A DNA stretch of 64,000 nt from Siderastrea radians (Eukaryota > Cnidaria > Anthozoa > Scleractinia > Rhizangiidae): the NCBI GenBank assembly GCA_964017195.1, contig OZ024900.1, forward strand, positions 33,997,093-34,061,092, given 5' to 3'. A model generated the notes under the pieces. It was not told the DNA's origin. It searched no databases and was given only the letters and a program-made list of their open reading frames with translations. Below, piece after piece: positions 1 through 12,121 of this stretch (its first letter is position 1; each line of letters begins with the position of its first letter). The translations under genes and the position numbers were made by a program.

Positions 1-1499
1 TTATGCGGACTTCCAACTTTTGAGCTACTAATTGGCTGTCCTTTAAAATTGTCATTTAAACATTCACAAAAAAAATCACGTAAAAATACTTTAAAAACCT
101 CTGAAACTCGGAATTTATTTTTCATCAACAACCCCCTAAATCCAGTAACCGATGTACTGAAACACCCGGTGTGCTTATTATCGGCGGCGTAAAAACTAGT
201 TCTGTTAAGGTTTGAATATGATCAACTGTCAAATGTGGGTTTTTTAATCATTAATATTTTATAGTTATTGAGCTGTCAATTATTTTTACCAACTCACCGT
301 TATTCAAAAACGCAGAAAAACACTTTTTATCTTGTTAATTGCTGCAGATGGCCATGCAGATGGTTTGTTCCCTCGTTTGATAAGGAGCCATTGCAAAGCT
401 ATGGCTATTAAGGTAAGTTATGTAAAGAAATACAATCACGAACAGGAGAAAGATGCGAAAGTCCCGAGTAAGGTTTGTTATCCTTTTGGTCCAGCTCTGT
501 ACTATTAATTTTCGTCAATATATGTACGGTGAGGGCTGTATAGGCCCTGTGGAAGCGTAATAAATTCTGAAGTCGGAAATATGTTTTTCCTTCTCGAATC
601 GAAGGTTCTTCGCTAGCCTTTTTTGGTGGCTAACTAATGTCACGTTTCCCAAAAATATTGCTTTGAACTGAGTTATTGCAAGTTGTTTAGTTGTCAAGTG
701 TTTAGTTCAGTGAAACAGGTGTTGCTTGAAAAGAAAGAGACCTGTTCGGTCTGTTAAGCTGTTCGGCTAACGGTGAAAAAAATGAAATGTTGGGCGCCGT
801 GCCTAATGTCACTTTTGTGGTTATCATAGCTTAGTTTTAACATTTGGGTGGAGAATTACTAAAGATAAAACAGAAAATTGGATGGAATCCAAAAATTAGG
901 TGAATTTATCATCTTCCTGGTAGCATAAGACAATGAAAATTTATTACGCACACTTTTTCGGTCAATTATTTTAAAACGTAGTAGAGGTCTAAGAAAACGT
1001 TAACGCTTGACATGCCACTTGGTAAATCAGCTAAATAAATAGGATCCAGTTTACCAAAAGCACGACTTGGCGCTTTTAAAGGCGAATTAGCTGTAAGCTG
1101 CAAACATCTAAGCTGCAGCCTTTTTGAGGAGGAACTCGAAACGACAATTCGAGTGAAGTCTCGTTAAGTTCACACGATATTCGTTCAAACGGCACAAAAA
1201 CGTTTCTAAATTAAAAAAAAAGCTGCAATCAATTATCAACAATACAGGCAGCATTTCTCTACCGAAATGTCAAAACTGATCAAGACTGTCGCCTTTTATT
1301 AGAGCAGACTGCTTTAACATTTTGTTCGCTTTCTTCTTCTTTAAAAAGAATACGCTAATTAACCTTTTCTCTCCTTTTTATAAAGAAAAAATAATAATAA
1401 AACTGCCAAATTTTCTGCTCCGTTTTAAAATTATGTTTTATCCAACGTCAAAGACAAGAAATTAAATATTTAGAAAAAAAGTCTGGCAATTTATAACTC

Positions 1500-3788
1500 C
1501 AGGAGCCATAATCGGGGACGGAGACCGTAAGCGCGGGGTCCACGCGGCCCCATCGAAAAAGACAAATGTGCTATTTTTAGAAAAAATTGCGCCACCCTCA
1601 ACGTCATAAACGCGCGTGGCTACACGCAAATTTGCGTACAACGAGGGCGTGCTGGATATGACCAAGATGGTTATAATTATTTGATATCCGGTATGCCCGA
1701 GTACACAATCACTAATTGCTATAAAATCAAGAAAGAGAAAAAAAGAGAGAGAAACTTCGAGATAAAAGGGAACAAGAATCGATCGCGATCACATGACTAA
1801 TCGAAAAAGGCGCCAAAACCTTGCGAAGTGTTGCAGCGTTTCTTTGCGGAGCTGAATGAATCAATGAAACTGCTCCGAAGTGAACGTACAAGCACAAGGT
1901 CTGGGAAAAATCTCCCAATTATGGGCTCTGAAATGTGGTACGTGTTTGATTTTTCCTGAAAATTGTTGTAATCGTCGTTCAAAGCGGATTGAAGCTGTAC
2001 GATCTCACCGTTATGGCTGCGGGAGTTCAAATGAACGAGTTTGAAATCGCTCCGTTCGCACAACGCTGACAACGGAGCCATCATGTGTTTGTTTGATCGA
2101 ACTGAAGACAGGATTAATAATTAAACTTGAACGATAATTACTATGCAGCTCACGGAAACAAGACTACGGAGGTGAGGAACATTAGAATTCACCATCTTAC
2201 TTTTTAAACGCAAACCACAAAACGCAGTTTTTCTTAGTTTAGAGCCCGCCGACGGAATGGTAAAAATAACACTCAAACAACTGTGAAAGCGATTCAACGT
2301 ATTTTACATGGCATCTGACTTGTGTCTAAATGTCTGGAGCTGCTCAAGGGAACACAGATAGAGCCACAACGAGTACAGGTAAACCAGTGTCAATTTTGCG
2401 CGGTATAGCCAAAAAATGTCGCCTTTTCTGGTACTGGATTTGGTCAATGCTTGTCGTTCAGACTGTTGCATGATTTTTGTACTGACTCGCCATAAAAAGT
2501 GTAACAATTTTTATTAAATGCTTCTTTCCAATTTTACTGTGGTTTATTTTGTCTTGTCTCGATATTTCGGAGTCAAAGCCTTCCGTATGAAACCTGCCGT
2601 TTGTGAATTTTTAAGAACAAGTGATTGACTGGACGATGAAAGAAATTGTAAACAAAGCGCTAAATGCTTAAAATTCTATTTCTACAGTTTCTTTTCGTCC
2701 TAAGAAATCAAGCACTCTGAAACAACTTAGATTTGTGTCTCAGTGACGTTCAGTCGTAATTTGTTCTTAATTTTGCTTCGATACAAAGTGATTTTTCTCG
2801 CCGGGTTGCTGGCAGAGAAATTTAATTAAGCTCACTCTGTCGTTGAAACCCTTCTAGGTTCGTAAATTGCCCAGAAAGTAATATTAAGTACTAGGGCAGC
2901 ATGGAGTTTCACTTCATCTGTCTCCTTCTCATCGACGGAAGTAGTTTTTTTTCCCTTGGTGTTTTTCCAGTTCTCTATTTTGTCGACGATTGAAAACGCA
3001 CCACGAGAGCATTTGATTGAAAACAAGGCGCGCTTTTCACCAGTTTTCACTATTCTTGGACTTCATCATAAACATTTCGGCCATTTCGGTAAAGGCGGGC
3101 ATTATTTCAGAAAACATACGCTGAGAAATCTGGACAGACATTTTCTTTGCTGACTCGGTATTTGAATATATGTTACTATTTTTCTTGCAGTGAAAAAAGT
3201 GACAACGATTTATCAGTGCGTTACTTTTCTTCAGTACGTGCTTGGAAAATCATTTTACAGTCTTTGCGGCTGCCCTTCAATCTCTGTACGTCCTCAGACG
3301 AAATATATATTCGAGATGTATTTTCCCTTTTTCTGCCTGATTCGCCTTCAACTGATTTTTTCGTAGTTCGACGCCATTTTTGCCAGTAAAACGTTTCTTC
3401 CGTCTAACGGGGAAATCCTCGTCCGACATGTCCGACAGATCTTCACCACAGGATTTTTCTAAAATATTCTCACTGCCATCATCGGAATCCCTTGTATAAT
3501 CCTCATATCCAGAGTCACTATCCAGAGCGTTCTCCCCAAGGGCTTGCCTCAAATTAGGAAGTGACACTGATGACAGAAATTGAATTTATTCATCTCCAAC
3601 AAAGGTAATTTCCGACGCCATTTTGTTTGTTTTTCTCTGCGCGGAGTCCTCGCAACACACACGCGCGTGTGTCACGCGCGATGGCGCAATTTTTTCTAAA
3701 AATAGCACATTTGTCTTTTTTGATGGGGCCAACGCCAATACTGAAAATGGCAGTTAGTTACGGTCTCCATCCTCGATTATGGCTCCTG
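1500..3788. mobile_element. 2,289 bp DNA transposon with long terminal inverted repeats and a 7 bp target duplication
   Basis: The element begins CAGGAGCCATAATCG and ends with its inverse, CGATTATGGCTCCTG. Inverted similarity continues inward for roughly 130–150 bp, including the shared block AAATGTGCTATTTTTAGAAA. It is flanked by ATAACTC on both sides (1,493–1,499 and 3,789–3,795). The paralogous copy at 8,328–8,334 has a single ATAACTC and no element, which fixes both boundaries. The CAGG start and 7–8 bp duplication are compatible with hAT or P-type elements, but no transposase domain is recognisable, so it is left unclassified. A minus-strand frame starts at 3,621, 168 bp inside one end. 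Confidence 0.88.
3277..3621 (-). pseudogene. Acidic, serine-rich element-encoded protein of unknown function, interrupted by a stop
   Basis: A minus-strand frame starts at ATG 3,621–3,619 just inside the element's right inverted repeat. It reads MASEITFVGDE, hits an in-frame TAA at about 3,588, then continues in the same frame to 3,277. The readable part is rich in Asp, Glu and Ser (for example DSDSGYEDYTRDSDDGSENI). A basic patch follows (RRKKRF), resembling an acidic tail plus nuclear localisation signal. I do not recognise a family. Position and orientation suggest it is, or was, the first exon of the element's own gene. Other short minus-strand frames at 2,832–3,125 could be later exons but cannot be joined with confidence. 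The early stop suggests decay. Confidence 0.4.
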
Positions 3789-4945
3789 ATAACTCGTAGT
3801 TTTTGACGGGGAGCAAAATTCTGAATACGAGAGAAATTCTCCTCTCTGCACTGCATTGCATTCATTCGTCACTGATATTTTGTTATCCAGAAAAACAAAA
3901 AAGTGTATTTCAGTAAACCCAATCCTAGAACTTAACCAGCATTTTTTTTAATTGAACTGTACATGGACTGCAACCTTTCGAGCTACTATCCAGTTGATCT
4001 TCAAAATTTTCATTTTGCCGCATATGAATCCAATATGATAATGTAAAAAAAAAAAAAAAAACCCTCAAACTGGGAGTTAAACTTTCATAGTAGCCTCGGA
4101 ACCTCTTGTGAATACCATCACTACAATGCAACAAGTTATGTACCAGGGTAAAACCTAGTTTCTTTTAGGCTTGAATATGTTTGAACTACGGTATATATAT
4201 ATATATATTTTTTTTTTCTCAACAAAGACCGAGTGTCCATGTTGTTGTTATCGTTAATATTTAACATTTATTCGCCGAACGCGAAGTAAATATTGGCGAA
4301 TATTTACCTCGCCTTCAATATTTGCTTCGCCTTCGGCGAATAATTGTTTCAGTATAATTTTGAAATATGGACATCAAAAAGTAAAAAAAAATTAAATTTA
4401 AAATTAAAAAACGAGCTTCAACTTCACAAACAACACACGAAAACTGAATTAATTTAGCTTAGCAGCTGTGCCTTGAAATGTTATATTCACCGGGTGGCGC
4501 GGTGAATATAGCATTAAAATTATACTAATACAGCTTATTAGCTGTCACTTATGTTCCACAACTCATCATTATTCAACAACGTAGAAAGGCCACTTTGGAT
4601 TAACCGTTTTCGCAGGAATTTGTTACGGCCAATACTGTTTCAAAATCATTTGTGAAATCATTGTCATGTATCTTCCTTAATAATAAATTGGCTGAAGTTT
4701 TTAAATGCCTGGTAGCACAAGACCATGTAGTTTGAACTGTTTCTTACACACATCTTTTCGATCAATTGCTTTTAAAACGTTATGCAAGACTGAGAAATTA
4801 AAAGACTAGTGCTTGACATGCCAGTTGTTAAATATTATCCTTAAAGATACAATGCAATTCATTTTGCAAAAGTGCAACTTATGGTTTTTATGGTCTTTCC
4901 ACTCCATTTCTTTCGTATGTTGTCAATTTTTTAATTATTTTTTTT

Positions 4946-6369
4946 AGCGGATTCCAATAGCAAAAATTTCGTCGAGCAAATGCTGGCGGCGAGATAAAAA
5001 TTTTCAATTTTTTTCACCCGTTCTTAGAAATACTTTTTGGTGACAATTTTTGCCCGGATTACCTCGTCAGCACCCGATAACTACACTGGGAGACAAGTGA
5101 ACAGATCTACATCAAGAAAATCTCGCTTTTTCAAGGCGTTGTACACAGCATGTCAGATGTCGCTGTTGAATTAACCTACAAATATCCTTTCACAAATGAA
5201 AATGAAATAAAAACCAAAAAAACAAAACCAAAAACGAAAATGAAACATCACCTACCTATAGATTATGAGACTGTCACGCTGACCGCTAACATATTCGTCG
5301 GTGAAAAGTCTGTGACAGATGGCGCACCAAAATGCCTTGGGTGTATATCCAAGATTAGACTGACTTTTAAGATGGCTAAGCGAGGAGTGAAGATCTGCCG
5401 CTAAATGTGTTTTTGTGGCTTTTAAAAGAGTCTGCAACAAAGGAAATGAAAGATTTAGGTTGAAAATAAAGAGAAAGTTTACCTGATAACACGGTAGCCA
5501 CAGCCGGTTTTTAACTGTAAGTAGACAATAATTAAAGGGGCACTGTCACGCTAGTAAAAAGGAAAATATGCCTTTGCATCAACGGAAGCCCAAAACTAAT
5601 TATCTAAGTTTGTAACTGAAGAATATATTACTGCACTGAAACTATTCACTGTTGTCTATTGCTACCGATGGCAAGGATGGAAATGGATTCAAATTGGAAA
5701 AAATTGACCAATTTTTCTAAGTTCTTATCTGTGTCTAGAAAAAAATCGCCGATATTTATTGTATATTCGCTAGAACTAGTAGTGTTTCTCTGTCAGTCTA
5801 CTAAGCCCATTTAACTGTAGCAAGTTGGGCTCTCAAGGCGGACTGCTGACCTACAAAAGCTCTAGAGTACAAGAACTTTCTTAGTTCTTTCCGCGATAGT
5901 CCAGCGAGCGAAACACGCATCAACACAAGATCGCTTGCATGCACGAGAATCTCATTTTCCTTCTGACGCCCAACTGCAATATTCTCGCGTGTTTGCGTGT
6001 TTTAAAGACATGATCAATAAGGAATAAGAGACTCTTCCATGTCTCTTCAGATATAAGTCACGATCTCGGATCTAGGTAAACAGAAAATGACTGTTTTTGC
6101 TTTTTGCTTCAGAAAACTAGATTTGACTGAAGTTAATCAGCCGCCCATGTTGATAATTAGCAAGGTGATGTTTTTTTTCTGGGCCAGTTTACAAAGTTGT
6201 TGAGACTCATTGCCTTCAACCTGGCTCAGAAGCTGAACTATAAACAGTAGACGCAACATGCCAGCTTTAACTACAGATATCCTTCATTGCACCAGAAACG
6301 TTATACGAAAACCGAGCGGTTGAAAGCGATTTCATTTAAGCAGCATCCTATATTAGAACCAAGTTTTGT
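4946..6369. other. Spacer between the duplicated segments, no gene recognised
   Basis: This 1.4 kb stretch has no counterpart in the right copy. Frames on both strands around 5,150–5,440 are short and resemble no family I know. The minus-strand one contains a CxxC (FWCAICHRLF), too little to call a zinc finger. At 5,532 the sequence TTAAAGGGGCACTGTCACGC looks like the end of a TTAA-type repeat, but I could not find a matching inverted end. Confidence 0.5.
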
Positions 6370-9300
6370 GTGGACTACCAACTTTTGAGCTACTAATTGG
6401 CCGTCCTTTAAAATTTCATTTAAAACATGACAAAAAAATAACGTAAAAGGGCGTAAAAATATTTTAAAAACCTCTTAAACTCGGAATTTATTTTTCATCA
6501 ACAACCCCCTAAATCCAGTAACCGATGTATTGAAACACCCGGTTTGCTTATTATCGGCTGCGTAAAACTAGTTCTGTTGAGGACTGAATATGATCAACTG
6601 TCAAATGTGTGTTTTTTAATCATTAATATTATAGTTATTGAGCTGTCAATTATTTTTACCAACTCACCGTTATTCAAAAACGCAGAAAAACACTTTTTTT
6701 CTGGTTAATTGATGCAGATGGCCATGCAGATGGTTTGTTCCCTCGTTTGATAAGGAGCCACTGCAAAGCTATTGCTATTAAAGACTCAGTGGGGCCCAAG
6801 ATGCATTGCGCGCCGCGGGCTAGCTGCCGCCATTTTCGTGATGTTGAAAATTCAGACTCGTCTTAAGGTTACTTATGTAAAGAAATACAATCACGAACAA
6901 AAGAAAGATGCCAAAGTCCCAAATAAGTTTTATCCTTTTGGTCCAGTTCTGTACTATTAATTTTGGTCGATATGTACGGTGAGGGCTGTATAGGCCCAGT
7001 GGAAGCGTAATAAATTCTGAAGTGAAATATGTTTTTCCTTCTCGAATCGAAGGTTCTTCGCTAGCCTTTTTTGGTGGCTAACTAATATCACGTTACCCAT
7101 TAATATTGCTTTGAGCTACGTTATTGCAAGGTGTTCGGGTGTCAAGTGTTTCGTTCAGTGAAACAGGTTTTGCCTGAAAAGAAAGAGACCTCAAACAAGC
7201 TGTTCGACTAGAAGTGAAACGAAAATGAAATGTTGGGCGTCGCGCCTGATGTCATATTTGTGGTTATTATTGCTTAGTTTTTAACATTTGGGTGGAGAAT
7301 TACTAAAGGTAAAATAGAAAATTGAATGGAATCCAAAAATTAGGTGAATTTATCATCTTTCTGGTAGCATAAGACAATGAAAACTTGCTACGCACACTTT
7401 TTCGGTCAATCATTTTAAAACGTAGTGGAGGTCTGAGAAAACGCTAACGCTGGAAATCGGCCATTTGGTAAATCACTGAGCTAAATCAGAAACTCATAAG
7501 GACTTGAAACGTGTAACTCGCATATGTAGGTTTTGAACGATGCTCGTAATTATTCATTTTTCGCAAGTACCATATTTGGAACATGAAGAGAAAGAGAACT
7601 GACCAATCAATCTTCGTGAACGACGTGACGTAATTTTACACCAAGTTCGCGCACTTGTTCGTAGATTAATGGCCGACAAACCGGAGTAAAAGAAGCCGAA
7701 AAAACTTTCAAACGTTGGAACGACAAAGCGAAAAAAAAATATTGGTTTCGAAGACCTAGCAGGAAATTTTTGAGGCAACAAAATTAGTAATTGAAGCAAC
7801 ATGGAGCAAAGCGCTGGGGTAAGAAACCAAAATAGTCTAGCGTTGTTTTTATGATTTCAGCCCGGCTTCTTTCACCGTCGCACTATCAACAAATGTTCAC
7901 AAAAGGTAGGTTTTATACGGAAAACTTTTGACACCAAAATATCAAGACATGATACAAAAGTAAAACAGTAAAATTGAGAACCGTTTAATAATATTGAAGT
8001 GTCATACGTTTTCAGTGATTCGCTACCAAAATCACGCTAAATAAGCTGAATAAGAAAGGACGACTTTAATCAATTATCAACAATACAGGCAGTATTGCTC
8101 TACCGAAATGTCAAAACTGTTTAACACTGTCGCCTTTTGTTAGAGCAGACTGCTTTAACATTTTGTTCACTTTCTACTTCTTTAAAAAGAATACGCTAAT
8201 AAATCTTTTCTCTCCTTTTTAGAAAGAAAAAAAAAACCGCCAAATTTTCTGCTCTGTTTTAAAATTATGTTTTATCCAACGTCAAAGACAAGAAATTAAA
8301 TATTTAGAAAAAAAAGTCTGGCAATTTATAACTCGTAGTTTTTGACGGGGAGCAAAATTCTGAATACGAGAGAAATTCTCCTCTCTGCACTGCATTGCTA
8401 ATTGCATTCATTCGTCACTGATATTTTGTTATCCAAAAAAACAAAAAAGTGTATTTCAGTAAACCCATTCCTAGAACTTAACCAGCATTTTTTAAATTGA
8501 ACTGTACATGGACTGCAACCTTTCGAGCTACTATCCAGCTGATCTTCAAAATTTTCATTTTGCCGCATATGAATCCAATATGATAATGTAAAAAAAAAAA
8601 AAGAAACCCCTCAAACTGGGAGTTAAACTTTCATAGTAGCCTCGGAACCTCTTGTGAATACCATCACTACAATGCAACAAGTTATGTACCAGGATAAAAC
8701 CTAGTTTGTTTTAGGCTTGAATATGTTTAAGCTACTGTACATATATATTTTTCTCAACGAAGACCGAGTGTCAATGTTGTTGTTATCGTTAATATTTAAC
8801 AATTTTTCGCGGAAGGCGAAGTAAATATTCTGAGGCGAATAATTGTTTTAGTATAATTTTGAGATGTGGATATCAACAAGTAAAAAAAAAATTTTAACAA
8901 ATTTTAAAAAATGAGAGCTTCAACTTGACAAACAACACACGAAAAAAGTAACTTAGCTTAGCAGCCGTGCCATGAAATGTTATATTCACCGGGTGGCGCG
9001 GTGAATATAGCATTAAAATTATACTAATACAGCTTATTAACTGTCACTTATGTTTCACAACTCATCATCATTCAACAACGTAGAAAGGCCACTTTGGATT
9101 AACCGTTTTCCGCAGGAATTTGTCACAGCCCACATTGCTGTTTCAAAATCATTGTCATGTATCTTCTGTAATAATAAATTGGCTGAAGTTTTTAAATGCC
9201 TGGTAGCACAAGACCATGTAGTTTGAACCGTTTCTTACACACATCTTTTCGATCAATTACTTTTAAAGCGTTATGCAAGACTGAGAAATTAAAAGACTAG

Positions 9301-9435
9301 TGCTTGACATGCCACTTCTTAAATATTATCCTTAAAAGATAAAATGCAATACATTTTGCAAAAGCGCGACTTATGGTGTTTATGGTCTTTTCACTCCATT
9401 TCTTCGTTATGTTGTCAATTTTATTATTTTTTTAG
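6370..9435. repeat. Right copy of the tandem segmental duplication
   Basis: This is the counterpart of 1–4,945, lacking the 2.3 kb transposon, so it records the pre-insertion state at 8,328–8,334. It carries an insertion of about 80 bp near 6,780 (starting agactcagtggggcccaag). A block at about 7,460–8,070 is not alignable to the left copy. Short frames here, such as one ending in YPFGPVLYY at 6,957, have a counterpart in the left copy but match no family I know. Confidence 0.85.
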
Positions 9436-11072
9436 CAAACGGTTATAAGATCGATTCACAAGTGGATTCCGGATTCCATATCAATGTGGATTCTCGAGTC
9501 CAGTCCATTGCATTACGGATTCCAAAGCAGGTCATTCCACAGATGTAAAAACGAGCGATTGTGACTAAAGTAGGACATCGGCCACAGGGGAGTCACATCT
9601 GACCGTTATTCCAGTTATCATCACCCTACAAATCGATTTTGTTGAAATGAACGTGAACAAACAAAGCGTCATGCGATCTTGTTACGAGTCTGGTGAAATG
9701 TTGACCTCAAACACTGCATACAGCAATTGCTGTGCGCTTGGCATTCCGGGCGAACATTGTCGACTTTCGACTTGAAGTTTAATTTTCAGCAGACGCGTAG
9801 CAAGATCCAATGACACCTTGTTTGGTCACGTTCGTTCACGTTTTCCTCATGTCTAGCAACAACCAATGTAAACTGATTTTGTTTTGTTCTCCTTACGAAT
9901 TCACTTCATATCTTCTTTTTGAAGGTCTAAAACTATTTTATATGCATGACATAGCCAAATCGAGTGCATGCATGCAGACATGGGATGAGTGTGAACTTAA
10001 AATAAGATCTAATAATATTATGGATGCAAAATAATGTGGTTGCTGAAAAAGGAAGGCATTTAAAAAGTTAGAAAATACGAGTGTTTACGTCGTTTGCATG
10101 GTCCATTACCGTGAAAACGTTTGGACACGCTATCAACGTGACGCGACGTCTTGGTAAACATGAAGTAGTGACGCATGCACTTACACCAAAAGTCCCAAAA
10201 ATACAATTATAGTCATTGACGCTCGCAGTAGTTTTAAAAAGAAATCTTTTGCTGTCGCCAGAAATCTTGGACTAAGAGCAGGATTTTAAACACTGTTTAC
10301 TTCAAATTACTGCTGATCATGGCAAGACTATCCAAACCTTTGAAAACTTCCTATATGATACTTGCCACACTGGAACCAATTACGTCACTGAAATCTGGCA
10401 TTTAGCCAAGGCCTGCGCTGTACTTATGAGCACGCTCATCCCACCAGAAGCAAAATTTCGCGGCGCCGCCTTCAGCTTTGCGAAAACAATACACCAGAAC
10501 AAAAAAAAAATACACAAAAAACAAAAAACAAACAAAAAACACGAACCATTAAAAGAAAAAGCAAGTCCGTATGTGCATGAGCAGGGTAATGGCATCCTGT
10601 TTAACATAAATGCAAAATGATTGATTCCGTTCGCATCAATATCACAATGTCGAAAATACACTTATTATCATATCCATTAAAAAAGGGGCGGGAATTGAAA
10701 ACAAAAGCGAAAGACAGTACACGAGTGGGAGAATAGAGGTACGTGGTGCCAGTCTCCACCCAGCGCGGGTTAGCTAGTGTGTGATCGTTTGAACGCTCGT
10801 GTGCTAAGTGTAGCAAGAACAAACAAGTAGAAGCGAAAACAACTTCAGTCTCTTTGTGATAGTTTTCAGACGCCACAAAGCAAAACATGGCGAAAAAATG
10901 TTGATATTAAGATAAATAAAAGGCTCGAAATTTATTCCCTCAGGCTTCAATTTTCTGGAAGCTTAGGTGTCCCTAGTTTCTAGTTGATAATTTAAACGCG
11001 GATATTCTTAGACTTGAAGGAATATATGTCAAGCCTGAGCAAATATTTAACTTAATGCTTTTTTTTTAACCA
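9436..11072. other. Non-coding stretch upstream of the PAN/EGF exons
   Basis: This is AT-rich DNA without a convincing gene or repeat. The frames present are short, overlap on both strands, and include an A-rich run at 10,499–10,560. A pyrimidine-rich tract ending in aaccag at 11,072 looks like a splice acceptor just ahead of the first recognised coding exon. A 5' UTR exon and promoter may therefore lie here, but I cannot place them. Confidence 0.4.
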
Positions 11073-11079
11073 GAGCAAC

Positions 11080-11397
11080 ATGGATGTTTACTTGTTGTTG
11101 TTCTATTGCACCTCTGTGACCGCCGTCAGCCGCATTTATGAACCGGACTTGGCATTCGTCAACTTTGCTCAAGCCAGACATGGAAAAAAGCTCAATGGAA
11201 GCGTATTTCAAGAGATTTCAGTAGATTCTGAGATAGCCTGTCAAATAGCATGTGTTGGAGACATCCGTTGTTTGTCTTACAACTTTGGCGCTACGAAGAA
11301 AAAAGGCAAATTCATCTGTCAGTTAAGCGACTCTGATCGATTCACAAGTCATGAAAACTTCACAGAAGATGTTAAAGTCGTGTACAGAGGAATACAG
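11080..11397 (+). CDS. Secreted PAN/apple-domain exon, start of a PAN–EGF–ILEI–CTHRC1-like protein
   Basis: The exon encodes 106 residues from ATG 11,080. A hydrophobic N-terminus (MDVYLLLFYCTSVTAVS) looks like a signal peptide, so the product is probably secreted. The next 85 residues hold four cysteines spaced like a PAN/apple fold (ACQIAC, RCLSYNF, FICQL), a module that binds proteins or carbohydrates. The start was chosen because the signal peptide leads directly into the domain; a splice acceptor lies at 11,071–11,072, so upstream sequence is probably 5' UTR. The exon ends at a strong donor (cag|gtaagt) in phase 0, matching the EGF exon acceptor at 12,007. The role is unknown; similar cnidarian proteins are usually annotated only by domain. 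Confidence 0.8.
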
Positions 11398-12006
11398 GTA
11401 AGTTTTCTCTAAAGAGTAGAAAATATGTCAAAGATATCTTAACCGAAACTGTAAGTATAGAACTGAAAGTCGAGTTTGTCAAACTGAAGTTACTTAACGT
11501 AGCTGTTCCCGTTTCTTCTAAATTTTTTAAAGAGTTCTTGTCTTCAAATTGCCTCCTATCACGAATCATTTGAGGCAAGATTTTGTTAATTATTGATTAG
11601 ACTTTCATAGCTTATTCACAAAAAAAAAAGAAGACTTTGGACAAGTTCCCGTTTCCCTTAATTCCCGTCTTGTTGACGAAAGTAGGTCTAGCATTTATAA
11701 CATGCCCGGATCAAGTTATTTATTTAGCATGCAACAGTGGAACTCAGAAAGCCAGAGACTTACAAAAATATCATTAACACTTCTATTACCAAAAAAAGCA
11801 CTTTATTAACACGTTACGTTTTAAGCAAGAAGAGACCGTCTAAGTCACGTACACTATATCAGCCTACAAGAAACAAAATACATGCGACTTTTTTTTTAGC
11901 CATCTCCCCTTTGCTGTTCTTTGTTTTAGTGCATTTTGCTTTTAAGCTTGAGATGCCACCTGCAAGTTAAGGCTAAAACATGTCGTTTTTATTAATCTGA
12001 AAACAG

Positions 12007-12121
12007 AGCATTTGTGAGTCTGACAGCTCGCCTTGCGGTGACAAAGGGATCTGTATACCTGATTATCAAGGTGGTGATGTTAAGTGCAAATGTGACAGCG
12101 GCTACACTGGAATACCATGCG
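12007..12121 (+). CDS. EGF-like domain exon of the same secreted protein
   Basis: The exon lies between acceptor aaacag|agc and donor g|gtaagc. It reads SICESDSSPCGDKGICIPDY and then KCKCDSGYTGIPC, a complete six-cysteine EGF-like module (C..C..C..C.C..C) with the usual GYTG turn. It enters in phase 0 from the PAN exon 600 bp upstream and leaves in phase 1. The first ILEI exon at 46,556 accepts phase 1, giving V-P-Y-L-D across the join, so the two can splice directly. That would make a 34.4 kb intron now occupied by several transposons. The alternative is that this exon and the ILEI exons belong to neighbouring copies of a gene family. Confidence 0.82.

Larger units (their letters stand above)
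1..4945. repeat. Left copy of a tandem segmental duplication
   Basis: Bases 1–1,499 and 3,789–4,945 are closely similar, in the same order and orientation, to 6,370–9,435. Shared landmarks include the motif ccaacttttgagctactaat near the start, a short stretch of open frame ending in FGP(A/V)LYY, the sequence before gtctggcaatttataactc, and a small hairpin around 4,478–4,514. The copies differ by scattered substitutions and small indels. They also differ by a divergent block (about 1,030–1,215 against 7,460–8,070) and an insertion of about 80 bp in the right copy near 6,780. No convincing gene is visible in either copy. The interior difference at 1,500–3,788 is a mobile-element insertion described separately. 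Confidence 0.85.

Noticed and set aside
1500..3788. Assigning the element to hAT or P superfamily
   Set aside because: CAGG ends and a 7 bp duplication are suggestive, but the duplication is not clearly 8 bp and no transposase domain is visible.
5252..5440. Minus-strand peptide with FWCAICHRLF, a possible zinc finger
   Set aside because: A single CxxC without a second ligand pair is not enough.
5532..5551. End of another TTAA element (TTAAAGGGGCACTGTCACGC)
   Set aside because: No inverted partner end was found in the window.
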